A stretch of DNA of 64,000 nucleotides, from positions 26,552,378 through 26,616,377 of the forward strand of contig NC_066853.1 of assembly GCF_001640805.2 (NCBI RefSeq). Reading direction: 5' to 3'. Source of the stretch: Lates calcarifer (lineage: Eukaryota; Chordata; Actinopteri; Centropomidae). Below the pieces are notes generated by a model, which searched no databases, was not told the origin of the DNA, and saw nothing but the letters and a program-made list of their open reading frames with translations. Each line of letters opens with the position of its first letter. Position 1 is the first letter of the stretch. Positions 44,881 to 64,000 of this stretch are shown here, piece by piece. The translations under genes were made by a program, and so were the position numbers.

Positions 44881-44947
44881 ACAGTCACAGAGGAAAGTGC
44901 ATTCTTTATTCACTATGAATAAAGAATGCACTTTCCTCTGTGACTGT
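44881..44947. repeat. perfect palindrome, 32-nt arms, 3-nt loop
   Basis: Left arm 44881-44912 starts acagtcacagaggaaagtgc; right arm 44916-44947 is its exact reverse complement; the loop is cta. It sits about 100 bases from the Tc1-type pseudogene. Confidence 0.97.
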
Positions 44948-45177
44948 AACAAGTCACAGTGGAAGGTCTCTACAGTAGTGGATTAAGAATTTGAACCCCT
45001 GCTGTTCTGTCAGTAACATTCATATCTTTTATGATAATGCCCCATTAATTTTACATCATACCTGTGTGCACTGTGGAGTGCTTGCAGCTTTGTGTTTTGT
45101 TATGATTTGTCTTTTGCCCTAACACATGGTTTGGCATATGGCACACTGCAGTGAGGACTACAGCCCATATATTTTAC

Positions 45178-45224
45178 AGATGGATGGATGGATGGATAGC
45201 CAGCTAGATAGCCAGCTAGCTAGC

Positions 45225-45284
<60 letters not shown>
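45178..45284. repeat. (GGAT)n/(GATA)n microsatellite
   Basis: GGAT units, then CTAG-containing units, then a long pure GATA run. Confidence 0.97.
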
Positions 45285-47850
45285 AAGGGAAAGGGAAATG
45301 TAGCAAATGTAAATGACAAATTGTCAGTATTATATACCTACCCATTTACCAAGATCAGGTGAGTATGAAGTGAGACTATATGAACCAATAAATGATATGA
45401 GCCTACTGACTGAATCATACATGGTGTGTTCTTATTTTTTTCTTTTTTCTCTTTTCAGTTTCATGAGACATATGAAGACATATGTGAAGGAGTTCTGAGC
45501 TTCCAGACTGCACTGAAGGCTCATGATATCAGTTTGTGAAATGCAGATATTCGTTTAAGCAGTGTGTTGCAGCCAGCAGGCCATATTTCTGGCCAACTGA
45601 TGAATCCAAGTCCAATATTACCTCTGTTTTAGCTTTGTTTTTGGTCTCTACCAACCACTGAGGGAAATATGTGGTACCTCAGGGGGTTAATGCTCCTCTG
45701 TGTCCACCAGCTGGCCTTCAACTGTACCTGCCTGCTGTATGTTGCTGAGCAGGTGGTGTACAGTCGGATTGAGGAACTTTTTTACAGAAAACAGCAGACT
45801 GCTGCTGCCAAAAATGACGCTATGAGAGAAATGGAAATGAGCCAAAACAGTATAGGCACCACCAAATTGATGCAGCTGCTGATAATAATAAAAGCTAAAA
45901 CAAGGTCAACACATCAGGTTTCAGTGAAGATTCTTGGTGTCTCTTGGTCGAAATGTTTCTTTAGAGACTTTTCAAGTACAGGCCGAAGGTATTATGGGAT
46001 TAATGACATTTTCAACTCCAAATAAAAGCTGTCAGTAGCTTCAGTCCAACATTACAGATACTGGCTTTCAAAAACTTGACTGATCAAATGATCGGCAGAC
46101 TAGTAAAGCAGAGTGAGAACATGGCATAGATTTGTTTTCTCCACCATCGCACACTGTAATGTAATTTCCAAATCGTCATGTTTACAACTGGCTAACATGT
46201 CATTTAGTAATAAACAGCACTTATAAATACTGCATACTGTCTTTGTTTCTAAAGGAGCAGCATCAGTCAAACTCCAGTCTGAGTACACCGCATGTCTGTG
46301 AAGCAGCTCAGAGTTTATCTAAGCGGGCGTGGGTGTATTTTACATGCGTCTGAGCTTGGACAAGTGTTGGGGGGATTGTATGTTTTTAGAAGAGCTGGCG
46401 GGTTTAGTCTCAGTGTCTTGACTCTGCCCAGGCATTCGTTCATCATGACATAGACTGTTAGTCTTTGCTAATCTTCTGTGTTCATCTCAGTGTCAGCCCA
46501 GTGTGTGGAGGCCAGGCCTCTTAGTGCCATCAGAGGAAATGATTTCTCTGGGGTCAGATGCACAGATCCCACATAGTTCCTCTTTCTACCCTATTTAAAC
46601 ACATCCTCAAGGACTCTACCATGATCAAAAGCCCACTTTTGCAAAGGCCTGGATGTGCAACAGACTCGTACTGTTTGTGATTCGGGCTTGTAGAGCAGTG
46701 GGTGCAGGCTCTTACCAGTGTTTGATCTAGGACAGTAAAAGGCGTCCGTTTCCACGCTACCCTCTGCTGTTTTCTTTAGCAGTAATGAGTGACAAGATGG
46801 AGGTCGCCCAGCGTGGCCTTCTCTAGCCACTTCATTAGCTGCCCCTCAGTGTTTGGCTTTGCTCTGATTTACAGCTTTTCCGTTCAACATCTTTCAGTTT
46901 GTAATTTGTCTCCAGAGCAGCAGGTCAAAGGAGGATGTACCATGACACACAGTCTTTACATAGAGCCCTTACATGTTATATTTATTCCAAATCATGCTGT
47001 AATGTATGCTGTGGAACAACCACGGGTGCGTGCAAATAGGCACTTACTGTATACAACAGGGTTCAAAACTCTAACTCATCTAGAATGTTGACAGAAGAAG
47101 AAAACATATTTTTGGTCAAATGGTTTTTCTCCAACAGGGTTACATAATTCTTAACAAACCTCAGGTTAAAAAAATGTATGTTTCACCTTTTCCCTTCCAC
47201 CTATTCAACTGTTGCTGTTCTTTGAATTGATCTTTGATGTGCAGTATGTCTAGGATCAAATGGATCCTCACAACTCTAAATAGATGATGCTCCTCTACTG
47301 AACAGGCTGGCACTGCTCCATGGCCAGTGTATAGTTCATTCTATGAAAACCACCAGCTGCACAATAGGCAAAACATCCCAACACCTTAATGTTTCCACCA
47401 CCATGTTTGACTGTAGGTTTTACGCACAGTTTCACAAACCTGCTTCATGCACTATTACCCGTTATGTGGCTTTCACATTCCCCAAATCCTGTTTGTAGGT
47501 ACAAACAGTCTTTAATGGTGGTAAATGTTCAGACTTACATTGCTAATGAAGAAACCTGCTCCTCTGGTGCTAAGCTGCAGTCTGCAGTTTGCAACCAGAG
47601 GTCTGTTTACACTCTCCTGGGTTTTCAGTCTAGGTCTAGGTTTAGAATTAACATTCATCTTTCATGCTCAAATATTTAGCATTGTAGCAAACAAGCAGAA
47701 AATCTCTTTCAATAATAGTCGCCTATTACACAGCACTATCAGGAGCAGCAATGAGGTGATTTAACATATGTTATTAGCTCTTCAAAGAAATTAAAATACC
47801 CTTACCCTTACTGCTTACTCCACTGTCCTGAATAAATAAAGGCAAAAAAG

Positions 47851-47866
47851 CCCCCCCCCCCCCCCC
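47851..47866. repeat. poly-C run
   Basis: Sixteen consecutive C; a likely site of sequencing length error. Confidence 0.95.
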
Positions 47867-48146
47867 AATTTTTTTTTGTTTTTAAAAAGAAGAAATGTGA
47901 ATAAACAAATGGCCTTAGAAGAACCCACTCAGCACTCTGCACTTTCTATATTATTATTTTTGCACTATTACTTCTGTATTGGTCTTTCATTGTCTACTAC
48001 CTTGTTGTGTTAAGTTTTAACTCTTTTTTTATTTTATATTTAAACGTTTCAGCTATTTTATTTTTTATCTTGTCCTGTCAATCCAAGAGCTGCTAAATAG
48101 TCTTTTGTTGTTGACAAAAATGAACCATTCTTGTTTTCTTTTTTTT

Positions 48147-48148
<2 letters not shown>

Positions 48149-48207
<59 letters not shown>
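48149..48207. repeat. (AC)n microsatellite
   Basis: About 58 bases of pure AC. Confidence 0.97.
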
Positions 48208-48210
<3 letters not shown>

Positions 48211-48748
48211 TTTAAAAAAATTCTATTTCCTTTCTTTTGGTTATTTTTTCAGATTCCTTGTCCAAACTCATTTTATGTACCAATTTCAAATTTTAAAATG
48301 TCCATACCTGACCGTTGTAATTTCATATGATGCAGATATTCAGCTTGATATTTTGGGATCTTTGCCAGTGTGTGTGTGTTCCCTGAAGCCTTGAGTGTGG
48401 ACATAAACATAAATATTAACTCTGTCATCCAAAACCAAACAGTTACAACACCATAAATATCATCTGTAATTGCACTTTGGTGTGTAAGATTATTAATTGT
48501 GTTTCCTCTAGTTTGCTCTCCTTCAATACATATTGTGATGCATTATACAATATTTGATACTGTAATTGATGATGCTTGTAAAGTAAGTAACTATGCCACC
48601 TAGTGGTTGTTTCTATTGTAAATTTCAGAGGTGGCGATGTGACCATCTGCTGGTGTAGAGACTGCTGGGCAATCTAGCTTGCATGTGTCATCATATGCAC
48701 AAATAATCAACCTACATTGAAATTGCAAAAGATGTTTTGAAAAGAAGC

Positions 48749-48750
<2 letters not shown>

Positions 48751-48785
<35 letters not shown>
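48751..48785. repeat. (TA)n microsatellite
   Basis: Pure TA run between tbx2b and tbx4. Confidence 0.95.
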
Positions 48786-48788
<3 letters not shown>

Positions 48789-48883
48789 ATGCGTATATTT
48801 TATTGTAGGATGTGTAAAAATAACATGAGAAAAACATTAATTACAAGAAAACTGGCTGTAAACCAGGCCAGGACATTACATCT

Positions 48884-48935
48884 CACCGTGAATGCTGGGA
48901 GAGGGTCCAGCCACCATTGACCGTGATCTGCAGAG
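48884..48935. repeat. short copy of the common fish dispersed repeat
   Basis: The text ctcaccgtgaatgctgggag then agggtccagccaccattgac and gatctgcag resembles the teleost repeat segment related to that at 9741-9890. It mimics a small exon on the minus strand. Confidence 0.45.
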
Positions 48936-51429
48936 AGCAATCAAAGACACAGAATAAATCAATAATTTAAAAAAAGTGTTGGGTCCTTAAGTCTCGCACT
49001 ATGCATAATACAAACAATACAAATTTACAAAAGAGGCTTTTTATCAAGAACACTTGCAGATGTGATGTAATATTATATACCAAAGACCTTTAATATCACT
49101 GAAGATTACCTGCACAGCAAACACTAATGTCTACTGGCTGTTCCACTTAATCATCAGGTATCAGTGCCTTTGTATTCTAGTGTCAAAACCTTATAGGATC
49201 ATTATGTTTAGGGAAGCATTCCTGTGTTGGGAAGATGGTGAAGCGTCAAAGAGGGTGAGGCAGTCTGATGATGGAGATGAAATCACTGATTTTCTAACAC
49301 CAGAGTGAAGTCTTGTCAGGCTCTGTGCTCTCATGTTCAGAGTTCAGAGAGAGAAGTTACAGACTTCCTTTCTCCTTACTCAGTGTCCAGGAGGGGGCGA
49401 CGGGCCTACATGCTGTTTGTAGCTCCAAACTAACCAAAATGAAGGACACACACACACACACATGGACACACAGTCTGACTTGTTGTTGAATATGACAATT
49501 TACACAGTAGCAGAAAGAAAAGCTTTGTACACACATTATGTCACAGTGAAGTTTGTTGCATAGTAAGTAGTTCATTATTCCTCTCCCTCATTCTTTACAT
49601 ACATATGCTGTACTTACAGCTCTGCTGGCCCATGTGATTTGTCTGTGCTTTATTATAGATGCATTTTATTGGTGTGTTTATGAGGTGTTTTTAATGGATG
49701 TTTGAGTTAACTCAAAACATTAAGTGCTTTTCCTTTTAGCACATCTCACTTTATAGATGAAATGTTTAACAAAGCTTTGCATTTGCATTTTCTACCTTTG
49801 TGTGTATGTGTCTGTCTGTGTGTGAGGTACTGACTTGTGGAAGTGTTATAGTGAGGTTAGAGACTGTGTGTTTTCTCCCTCCTCCTCCTCCTCTCTGCCT
49901 CAGCGTGGGGGAGAACAGAGGCCTGTGATTGGACTCCTCCTGCTCCATTGTGGACCAGTGTGATTGCCGCACCTGAGCCAAGCGCCCAATAGGCTGCCTG
50001 TGCTGTCAGTAGCAGAGAGAGCAGCCTGCAGAGCTGCAGCATAACAATATGCACTCTGTAGACACCATACAGGTTTCTGGGCTGTTTCCCAGCACTGTCA
50101 GACCGATGTACTGTACCGATAGTGGCCTTTCATTCACAAACACAATGCACCTAGTCTGCTTGTGGTAACTTAGATACACCATATATGCAGAATTGTCTCC
50201 ACTGTCTGAATGTTGGTTTATTTAGCGACTTGGCAACACTAAAAAAGGGATGTTTTTAATATCTAAATTGTTGTTGTCAGATATTGGCTTGTTGCTGTTC
50301 AGTCAGAGATACACTGGTTTAACCTTCAAATATCAAAATCAGTCAGTGTCTACAGGGAGCAGATGGAGGTTTCTGAGGGTCATCAGCAGTGGCAGAGTGA
50401 GAGTCTGGTGCAGCTTTTTTCTTCCCCATCATATAATTTTATTAGAGGCTTACAGGGTAACTCCCAAATCATATAATATCAACACGTTTGTGTAAGCAAT
50501 ATTTATCCTTAAAAAAACTATAAATAATGGTAGAACATTTAAATCACTGGTCAGGCCCAGGGTAAAAATTCACACTGTCCTTGAATTAATCTCATTTTAA
50601 TTTGAAATTACTGAAAAAGTCCAAAATGATTGATGATTTTATTAGAAATTGTTTATTCATTGTAGTACTACTACATCAAAATACTCCACTACAAATGCTG
50701 CATTAAAAGTTTTGATTTTTGCTTCAGTATAGGTGTATACATAAGTATCAACAGTAAAATCAACAGGCAAAAACTGACCTATTAGTGTTATATTATTATA
50801 ATATCAGTTTATTATTATTGATGCATTAATGTGTAGGCAGCATTCTCAAGTTTTTGCTTTTAACTTTGATACTAATTTCAACCAATTTAACACACTTTAG
50901 ATATTTTCATCAATAACAATGTTTCATATCTACAAACTGATTTTGCATGTAAAATATTTATCTCTCAAAGTTAGTCATAAGTAGTAGGTGAATAAATGTA
51001 TTTAGTTACCCCTTACCACCATGTGTATTTATAACGAATAATACTGAACCTAACATCAAATGTATTTATCACATGTAAAATGGTGGAAATGAAAAAAAGA
51101 GCACATGTACATGTTTTTCCATTTTAAAAACCACCAGTGTCTTCATATGCAGTATATAAGTAACCTTCTGTGCAGAATATTTGTGTATGTGTAATCTGGG
51201 ACGCTGACTGATGTGAAACTAGATCCCACCCAATAAGGAGAGAAGACAGAAACTGAAGGCCAGCCCTCTGTGATGCTATTTAGGTTTCACACACTAAAAA
51301 CCGGGAAAGGTGCAGTTTGTCTTCTCTGTTCAAATGAACTGTGGAACTTCTTCTGTGGGCCTGCAAAAGCTTAAATAACAACACTGGCCCACACTGATCA
51401 TTTAACAAAGTTGTGAATAATCTTGGCCT

Positions 51430-51650
51430 TTTTACCCCACGCCGTCACCAACCATTAGTTATGATCCACAGGGCCTCCACAGGAGCCTATTGATCACTCA
51501 TTGACTGATTGATTTAGACAAATACTTTTTTCTCCCAGAGTGCGAGGTCGAGTCGCTCTCTCTGTTAATTGAAGATAACAGAATGGCAACAATGGCCCCT
51601 GTAATAGAACGAGAGTTTTGTGATTATCGCTGCAGAAAGAAAAGAAAATG
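51430..51650. promoter_or_regulatory. candidate regulatory block 3' of tbx2b
   Basis: Non-repetitive stretch with TGATTGATT (HOX/PBX-like), GTTAATTGA, AGATAACAG (GATA-like), AACAATGG (SOX-like) and TGATTATCG in about 200 bases. It lies just before a purine-rich run. Function is inferred from motif density only. Confidence 0.22.
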
Positions 51651-51951
51651 AAGAAGAGGGGGAGGCGGAGAGGGAGGAGGAGGGGGGCTCTAATTAGGAA
51701 GCGGGGCGGTGTGGAGGCTGTGGCCGGCAGGCAGGCGACAGGCGCCGGGTCCCGGACAAAAGGCTGTCTGCTGCCCTAAACTCCCCCTGCTTAACCCTTT
51801 AAACCGAGACACACATAGACTATACACAGTCTATCACACACAATGCTGCTGCTGCATCATGCTCTCGCACAGACACACACACGCACACACACAGTGGTTC
51901 ACATTTTGACTTTGGTACCAAACGCTGAAGACGAGAACACCAGGACTGAAA

Positions 51952-51952
51952 G

Positions 51953-51984
<32 letters not shown>

Positions 51985-51999
51985 AAACAACAACAACAA
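51952..51999. repeat. (AAC)n microsatellite
   Basis: AAC units with one AAAAC interruption. Confidence 0.95.
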
Positions 52000-52940
52000 A
52001 ACATACATAAAATATTTTCTGAGAAAATCATTGTCAAATCATCTTTATAGTAATAACATGGTTAGTTGTTGCTCCTTACCGCATGTTTAAACTCTGAACA
52101 TGACATATTTGGCCCATTAAAAAGCCATAATATTAAGTTTATATCCCCAAATAAAAACATATTTAATGTGAAATTTATGTTCCAGAATGTACACGCCTTT
52201 ATCCCAGCTGTTTTAAAAAGGCAACAGTCAAGAGTTGCTCTCCGGCTGCAGAGGATGTGTGTGAGCGCAGCGGAGAAAGCTCTTCCTATAAATACTTACA
52301 TTACTCGACTCTTTCTAAAAATACCGCCGGGCACACAATAGTAAAGGAAATACTGATTGACGTGATGTGACTGAGGACCTCTGAAAATAAACCTGGACGG
52401 CTGTACACACGAGAGACAGACCCGATTTAACAAATAAATAAAAATGAATAAACAAACTGCTGATGTTACTGCTGCTCATGCCTCTGTACCACCGCTACTA
52501 ATAATTGTAAAAAATAATATCGAACTTGTTTCCTTTATTGTTTTTGGTCCTTTAAAGCTTGAAATGAGAACTTTATAAAATTCATATGCAAAAAGTTTCA
52601 TCCACAAATTCCACCATATGATTTAAATGTATTTTTAATAACATGTGAATTATACCCAATATTATTTTCTTAACAAATGTAGCAAACCAAAGGCAGAAGC
52701 TGCCTTTTTCCTGTCAAATATTTGGCCGACAGAGGGCGCTCTTGCCCCGTGTGTGTATGTGTGTGCACTATGTGAGTGTGTAAAACCATAGATGACTTCA
52801 TAAAAAATACTCTATAAATTTCTACAGCTGTTTTACTATAATTAGATTATTATAACAACAATAAAATGAATGATAATAATAATAATAATACCCCTGCAAG
52901 CTTTCAGCACAACGATTTTTTATTGAAATTGTGAGACAAT

Positions 52941-52986
52941 CAAAAAAAAAAAAAAAAAAAAAAAGAAAAAAAAGAAAAAGAAAAAT
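52941..52986. repeat. poly-A run
   Basis: A-run with single G interruptions, next to an AATAAA on the minus strand. Confidence 0.9.
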
Positions 52987-53387
52987 ACCCGGACAACCAG
53001 CATAAACAACATACTTTCATCTTTAAATATATTTATGAATAGATATGAATGATGCGCCCATAGGAGGAATTGCTTTGAATGTCTCCTGGCTGGAGTGAAA
53101 TAACCTGAGGTGTTTTTGAATCCATGTGGAGCTCTGTCTCTGTTCCTCTGTATTTGTCGGTGGATGCAGACTAAAACATGGCACACACGTTTCCTAAAAA
53201 TCAGCGATACTTCATACAGTTTTTCAAACCAACAAGCGCTAAATAGCTTTAATTTACAGTATATGGTCATGTAAAATAGAGGAGAGGAGGAGGAGAAAAA
53301 AAAGCAACGAGTTAAATTCGAAATATATACACGCTAATATACAGCCTTGAATAAATTAATACCAATTGCATATTCTTGGATCTTAGC

Positions 53388-53393
53388 TTTATT
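53388..53393 (-). terminator. candidate tbx2b polyadenylation signal (AATAAA)
   Basis: The minus strand reads tgtAAATAAAgctaag about 1 kb after the tbx2b stop, in an AT-rich stretch that could be 3' UTR. Other AATAAA hexamers lie at about 53971 and at 52923-52918. The choice is uncertain. Confidence 0.35.
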
Positions 53394-54365
53394 TACAGAT
53401 TTTTATCTTTAATTACATAAATATTTCATTTTTCTGGCATGAAATGATTAGCGGTTCTTTCTCTCGCAGACGGAACGTTCACTTTCCATCCCTTTTGAAA
53501 TAATCAGGCCTGGGAACAAAAAAAAAACAAAACAAAAAAAAAAAACAAAGTTTTTTGGATGCAGCTTGAGACCTGCCTGTCGGCGTGATGAGGCTCCTGT
53601 TCAGAGATCGGCTTGGTGTTTAAAAACCAGGCCCGGATGCTCGGATGCTTCAAGTTAACCATACACAACACACACTTTCCACTGTGCGCCGCTCAGTCTG
53701 TGGTGCTGCAGGCTCTCAGGCAGGTTAGACCGATATATGGGGCCGATACTGGCCTTGTGTGCTCCACCTCTGGTATGATGGAAATGATAAAGTTTGATTC
53801 ATTACATTTTTGTAGTGGAAATGATCAGTGTTAGTCTCTATGACATTTCCTTGAACATAAGAGGTTGGAGGGTTTTTAAAATATAAAATATATTTTTTAT
53901 GATTAGGGTATGTAGTGTTTATTGTTTTTTAGTCTTTGTACATTTATGTACTTAATTTATGTCAATTACTTTTTATTCCATCAATGTAGAAATGTATTTC
54001 TCCATATAATTTATATCGTCTCTTGTGTGGTCAGCCTGCTTTCAAGAGATGCTAACTCTAAAACACTGGGACTCATGGAACAGTTTTGGTGTCTAATGAG
54101 AAAATGTTGTTAACAGGCTTTCCACTCTTTCTAATTGGTCAGCTCTGGAGGAAACCTTCAATACTTGTGAATTTAGAGTGGTTTAATTATATGAACATTT
54201 TCATTCAGTCTGCAGCTTTGTTCTGAAAAATATCAGTTACCAGCCTTCACCGACCCTTATCGGTCAAACCCCTTTCCCACTCTCTGTAATGTGCTGTACA
54301 GGACATATGCACTTATAGTCCTCTGGTATTCAAGCCAAGACTTCATCCCAGACAGAGAGTCTTCA

Positions 54366-61845
<7,480 letters not shown>

Positions 61846-61848
<3 letters not shown>

Positions 61849-61856
61849 CGGTGCAT
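61846..61856 (-). promoter_or_regulatory. three-codon upstream ORF overlapping the tbx2b start
   Basis: Minus strand: ATG at 61856-61854 opens Met-His-Arg-stop, and the TGA (61847-61845) overlaps the tbx2b ATG as ATGA. It would affect initiation only if it is in the mature 5' UTR, which is likely because it lies 5 bases before the start codon. Confidence 0.6.
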
Positions 61857-62430
61857 CCACAAAAACCAAGTGAAATAATGGATATTTTTAGTGGTATTTC
61901 CTTCAACCTTGAGCCAGTGTAGGTCCGCGCTTCGCGAGCAGTTAATTTCTGTAAAGCTGTACAGAAGAGTACAGCGCCTTGCCACAACGCGTTATCAGGG
62001 TGAAGAAAATAGCCCACAGTTGTTGTTGGTGCGCTTTTCCTTTGGTTCCTCCGCCGAGTCCTTCAGTGGAAGCGGCGCTGTGGAGGGAGAGCCCGGCTGC
62101 GTTGTGTGCCTCTTAGAGAAATAAGCAGTTTCTCTACTTCAGTCATCCCACACTGACTGGAGAGATGTGGCCCCGTTCACTGCAGATCTGTGACTATCTC
62201 ACATGTCCTTCCTGCCTCCATCCCCAACACTAATGAACCAAGCCCCTTTGATTGCTGATTTTACGCTTTCTGGACCAATTGTGGGCCCCTATAGGCGTGG
62301 TTCTGACAGCTCCGGCCAGACTCTAGGAGAGGAGGGGGGGACAAGAAGGTGTCGGAAGCATTAGCAGTAAGAAAACATGTCAACAGAATAAAATATTAAC
62401 CAATGACAGGAAAGATCGGGAAATCCCACC
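61857..62430 (-). promoter_or_regulatory. putative tbx2b 5' UTR and proximal promoter
   Basis: No ORF is supported here. On the plus strand it holds ccaatt (62276), a CCAAT at 62399-62403, an AGGTGT T-site-like half element (62347-62352) and a palindromic GGGAAATCCC (62418-62427). The area is richer in GC than the flanks. The TSS cannot be fixed from sequence; the role is inferred from position. Confidence 0.4.
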
Positions 62431-64000
62431 CCCATTTCCAAGCCAAACACCGGGTCAGCCCTCAGTTCTTGGCCGGTGGAGGCATCACCTCTCTCGGCTT
62501 GCGTTTTTACAATGTCGCCTCCGGAGAAACCAACCTGTCCACTGTCTTAATACTCACCTTTATACAGAGGAACAGCTCCAGTTCTCTACGTTTACCACAA
62601 TCTTTTAGAACAAGTCACAACAGTAAATCCTCGACTCCGGAGATATTTATTTCAAAGAGCTGCTGCTCTTTCGCTCGCTCTCTATTATAACAGACTTGTA
62701 ATTATTCCAAGTTATCGGCTGCTTTGACGCTTAGGCTGGATTTGCTTCACATTAGCCCAGGCTATGTTAGCTGTGAGTGTACTGACTTCAGACTCATACA
62801 GCCCCCAGGTTCCCCACTCGCGAGCCATTTATCTGTGCGTTTTCCTGATCGAGCTGACGGGAAGGCAGCAGCAGCCGCAGTGGCGGCAGCAGCGTAACAC
62901 AGAGACACAAGGCTGGAAAAAAAACAGACCCAGATGCTGCGTGGAGGAAAAAGAGGAAACCAGATGAATGATGATGAATGAATTTTGAGAGAAAAATCAG
63001 GGAGAAGGAAAGCGGTGAGTGCTCACTACACAAACTCTTCCTTGTTTAGCAGCAAATAAAGTTACATTTCTTTGAGACTCCGTTGCATATTTAGAAATTT
63101 AATTTAAAAATGCGGCTAAATAATATGCTTGTAATTGCAGCTGTATTATTCCTGCTGTTACAGTGCTGTGTGACTTCGCGGTGATTTTTTTTTCCTGGTG
63201 TATAGTTTATACTTCTCGCAGCGATGAGATGATTTAGCACTCAGTCTCAGAGCGGAGGGCAGGCCGTGGTAGCGTGTAATCTCCGACAGGTTGTATTTTG
63301 TCAAACCAGAGACAGTGCGGGACTCCGGGAGCCACGGGGGGCCCCCACCAGCCTCCCTGCACTCTGCTCTGCTGAGCTCCTTTAGAAAAATCTAACGCCT
63401 CAGCTCTTGATTAACTTGGACTCAGTTCGTTGAAGAGCCGCTCGGCGCCAGTCGGCTGATGCGCCACAATAAGAACAATCTCTTGTCTCTTTATATTTAC
63501 CCTGAAGTCCTACATGTGTGAGCGCCTCCGGCCCCCTCAGCAGCCTCATCTGCGGCTCCGCTCCGCTTTTCTGCCTCAGCCATGATTCGGTGTCAGATGT
63601 GAGTTAAGTTTTTGGGGGTAAACAGCTGCTCTCTGGGCAGGACGGACCGTGATGTCGGCCACAGGCGTCACGTCGCTAAAAACTGAAACAAAAAGTGATA
63701 ATCCCTCTGAATGACAACTGCGCATTTCCTATTAACCCCTGAAACTAAGCCGCGTCTTTGCGGCTTCCGCCGACAGCCGTACAAAACTCATACTGGCCAT
63801 AAAAATGTCTAAAATCACATTTGCAAACCCAAGTTACTGAAACATAAAATCCATCGAACACATCTCCTGATCGGCCACTAGAGAAAAAAAGACAGAAGGT
63901 GCAGAAAAAAACATATAAACAAACAAAAATAAAAAACAAAACATATCTTAAATGAGACCCACAAAGTTTCAGCAGCTCATGCTTGTGTGTCAGAAACAGC
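62431..64000. other. upstream of tbx2b, no gene identified
   Basis: Moderately GC-rich, with no recognisable coding exon. A strong plus-strand donor-like site (AAGCG/GTGAGT, 63015-63020) could end the first exon of a divergent non-coding transcript. The open frames seen are short and unlike known proteins. Confidence 0.35.

Larger units (their letters stand above)
45285..51429. other. intergenic, no gene seen
   Basis: Microsatellites and repeat fragments; no supported exon. A 118-codon open frame at 45669-46025 on the plus strand has no recognisable domain and lies among repeats. Confidence 0.5.

Noticed and set aside
45669..46025. 118-codon plus-strand open frame
   Set aside because: No recognisable domain, no splice or promoter context, surrounded by repeats; likely chance.
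48895..48937. Small minus-strand exon-like segment with ctctctgcag before and GTGAGA after
   Set aside because: The text matches a common fish dispersed repeat, so the splice-like signals are probably chance.
61849..61869. Longer tbx2b N-terminus reading VFVDAP before MRDP
   Set aside because: It would need a TTG start; the ATG at 61848 matches the family N-terminus.

Overview
The window is vertebrate nuclear DNA from a ray-finned fish, most likely a percomorph teleost. It holds two large spliced genes, both on the minus strand, set in AT-rich non-coding DNA with many microsatellites and decayed fish-type transposons. The encoded proteins are recognisable T-box transcription factors: tbx4 (coding span 28251 down to 10936) and tbx2b (61848 down to 54366). 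The tandem order, tbx2 upstream and tbx4 downstream on the same strand, is the order of TBX2-TBX4 on human 17q23. Linkage to tbx4 and the N-terminus both favour the tbx2b copy over tbx2a.

Layout: 1-10.9 kb lies 3' of tbx4 and shows no convincing exons; it carries an L2-like LINE fossil, a MITE-like element and a common fish dispersed repeat. 10.9-28.3 kb holds eight tbx4 coding exons; their lengths sum to 1641 nt (546 aa plus stop) with every split codon in phase. 28.3-54.4 kb is the tbx4 5' side and the intergenic interval. It has candidate 5' non-coding exons, a CpG-rich block (32.2-33.0 kb), a promoter-like cluster (36.5-36.8 kb), a dead Tc1-type transposase, a perfect palindrome, TIR-element remnants and the likely tbx2b 3' UTR. 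54.4-61.85 kb holds seven tbx2b coding exons summing to 2055 nt (684 aa plus stop). 61.85-64 kb is the tbx2b 5' region.

The genes are ancient tandem paralogues. Their T-boxes are cut by introns at the same places and phases; tbx2b carries as one 268-nt exon what tbx4 splits into 120+148 nt. By family knowledge Tbx2 proteins are mainly repressors (heart, eye, fin), and Tbx4 drives pelvic fin/hindlimb outgrowth. No wholly new system was found. The points most worth a second look are a Pro-to-Arg change in the near-invariant VFPET motif of tbx4, a three-codon uORF whose stop overlaps the tbx2b start codon, two exon-like open segments between the genes, and several hairpin-forming or G-rich sequences.
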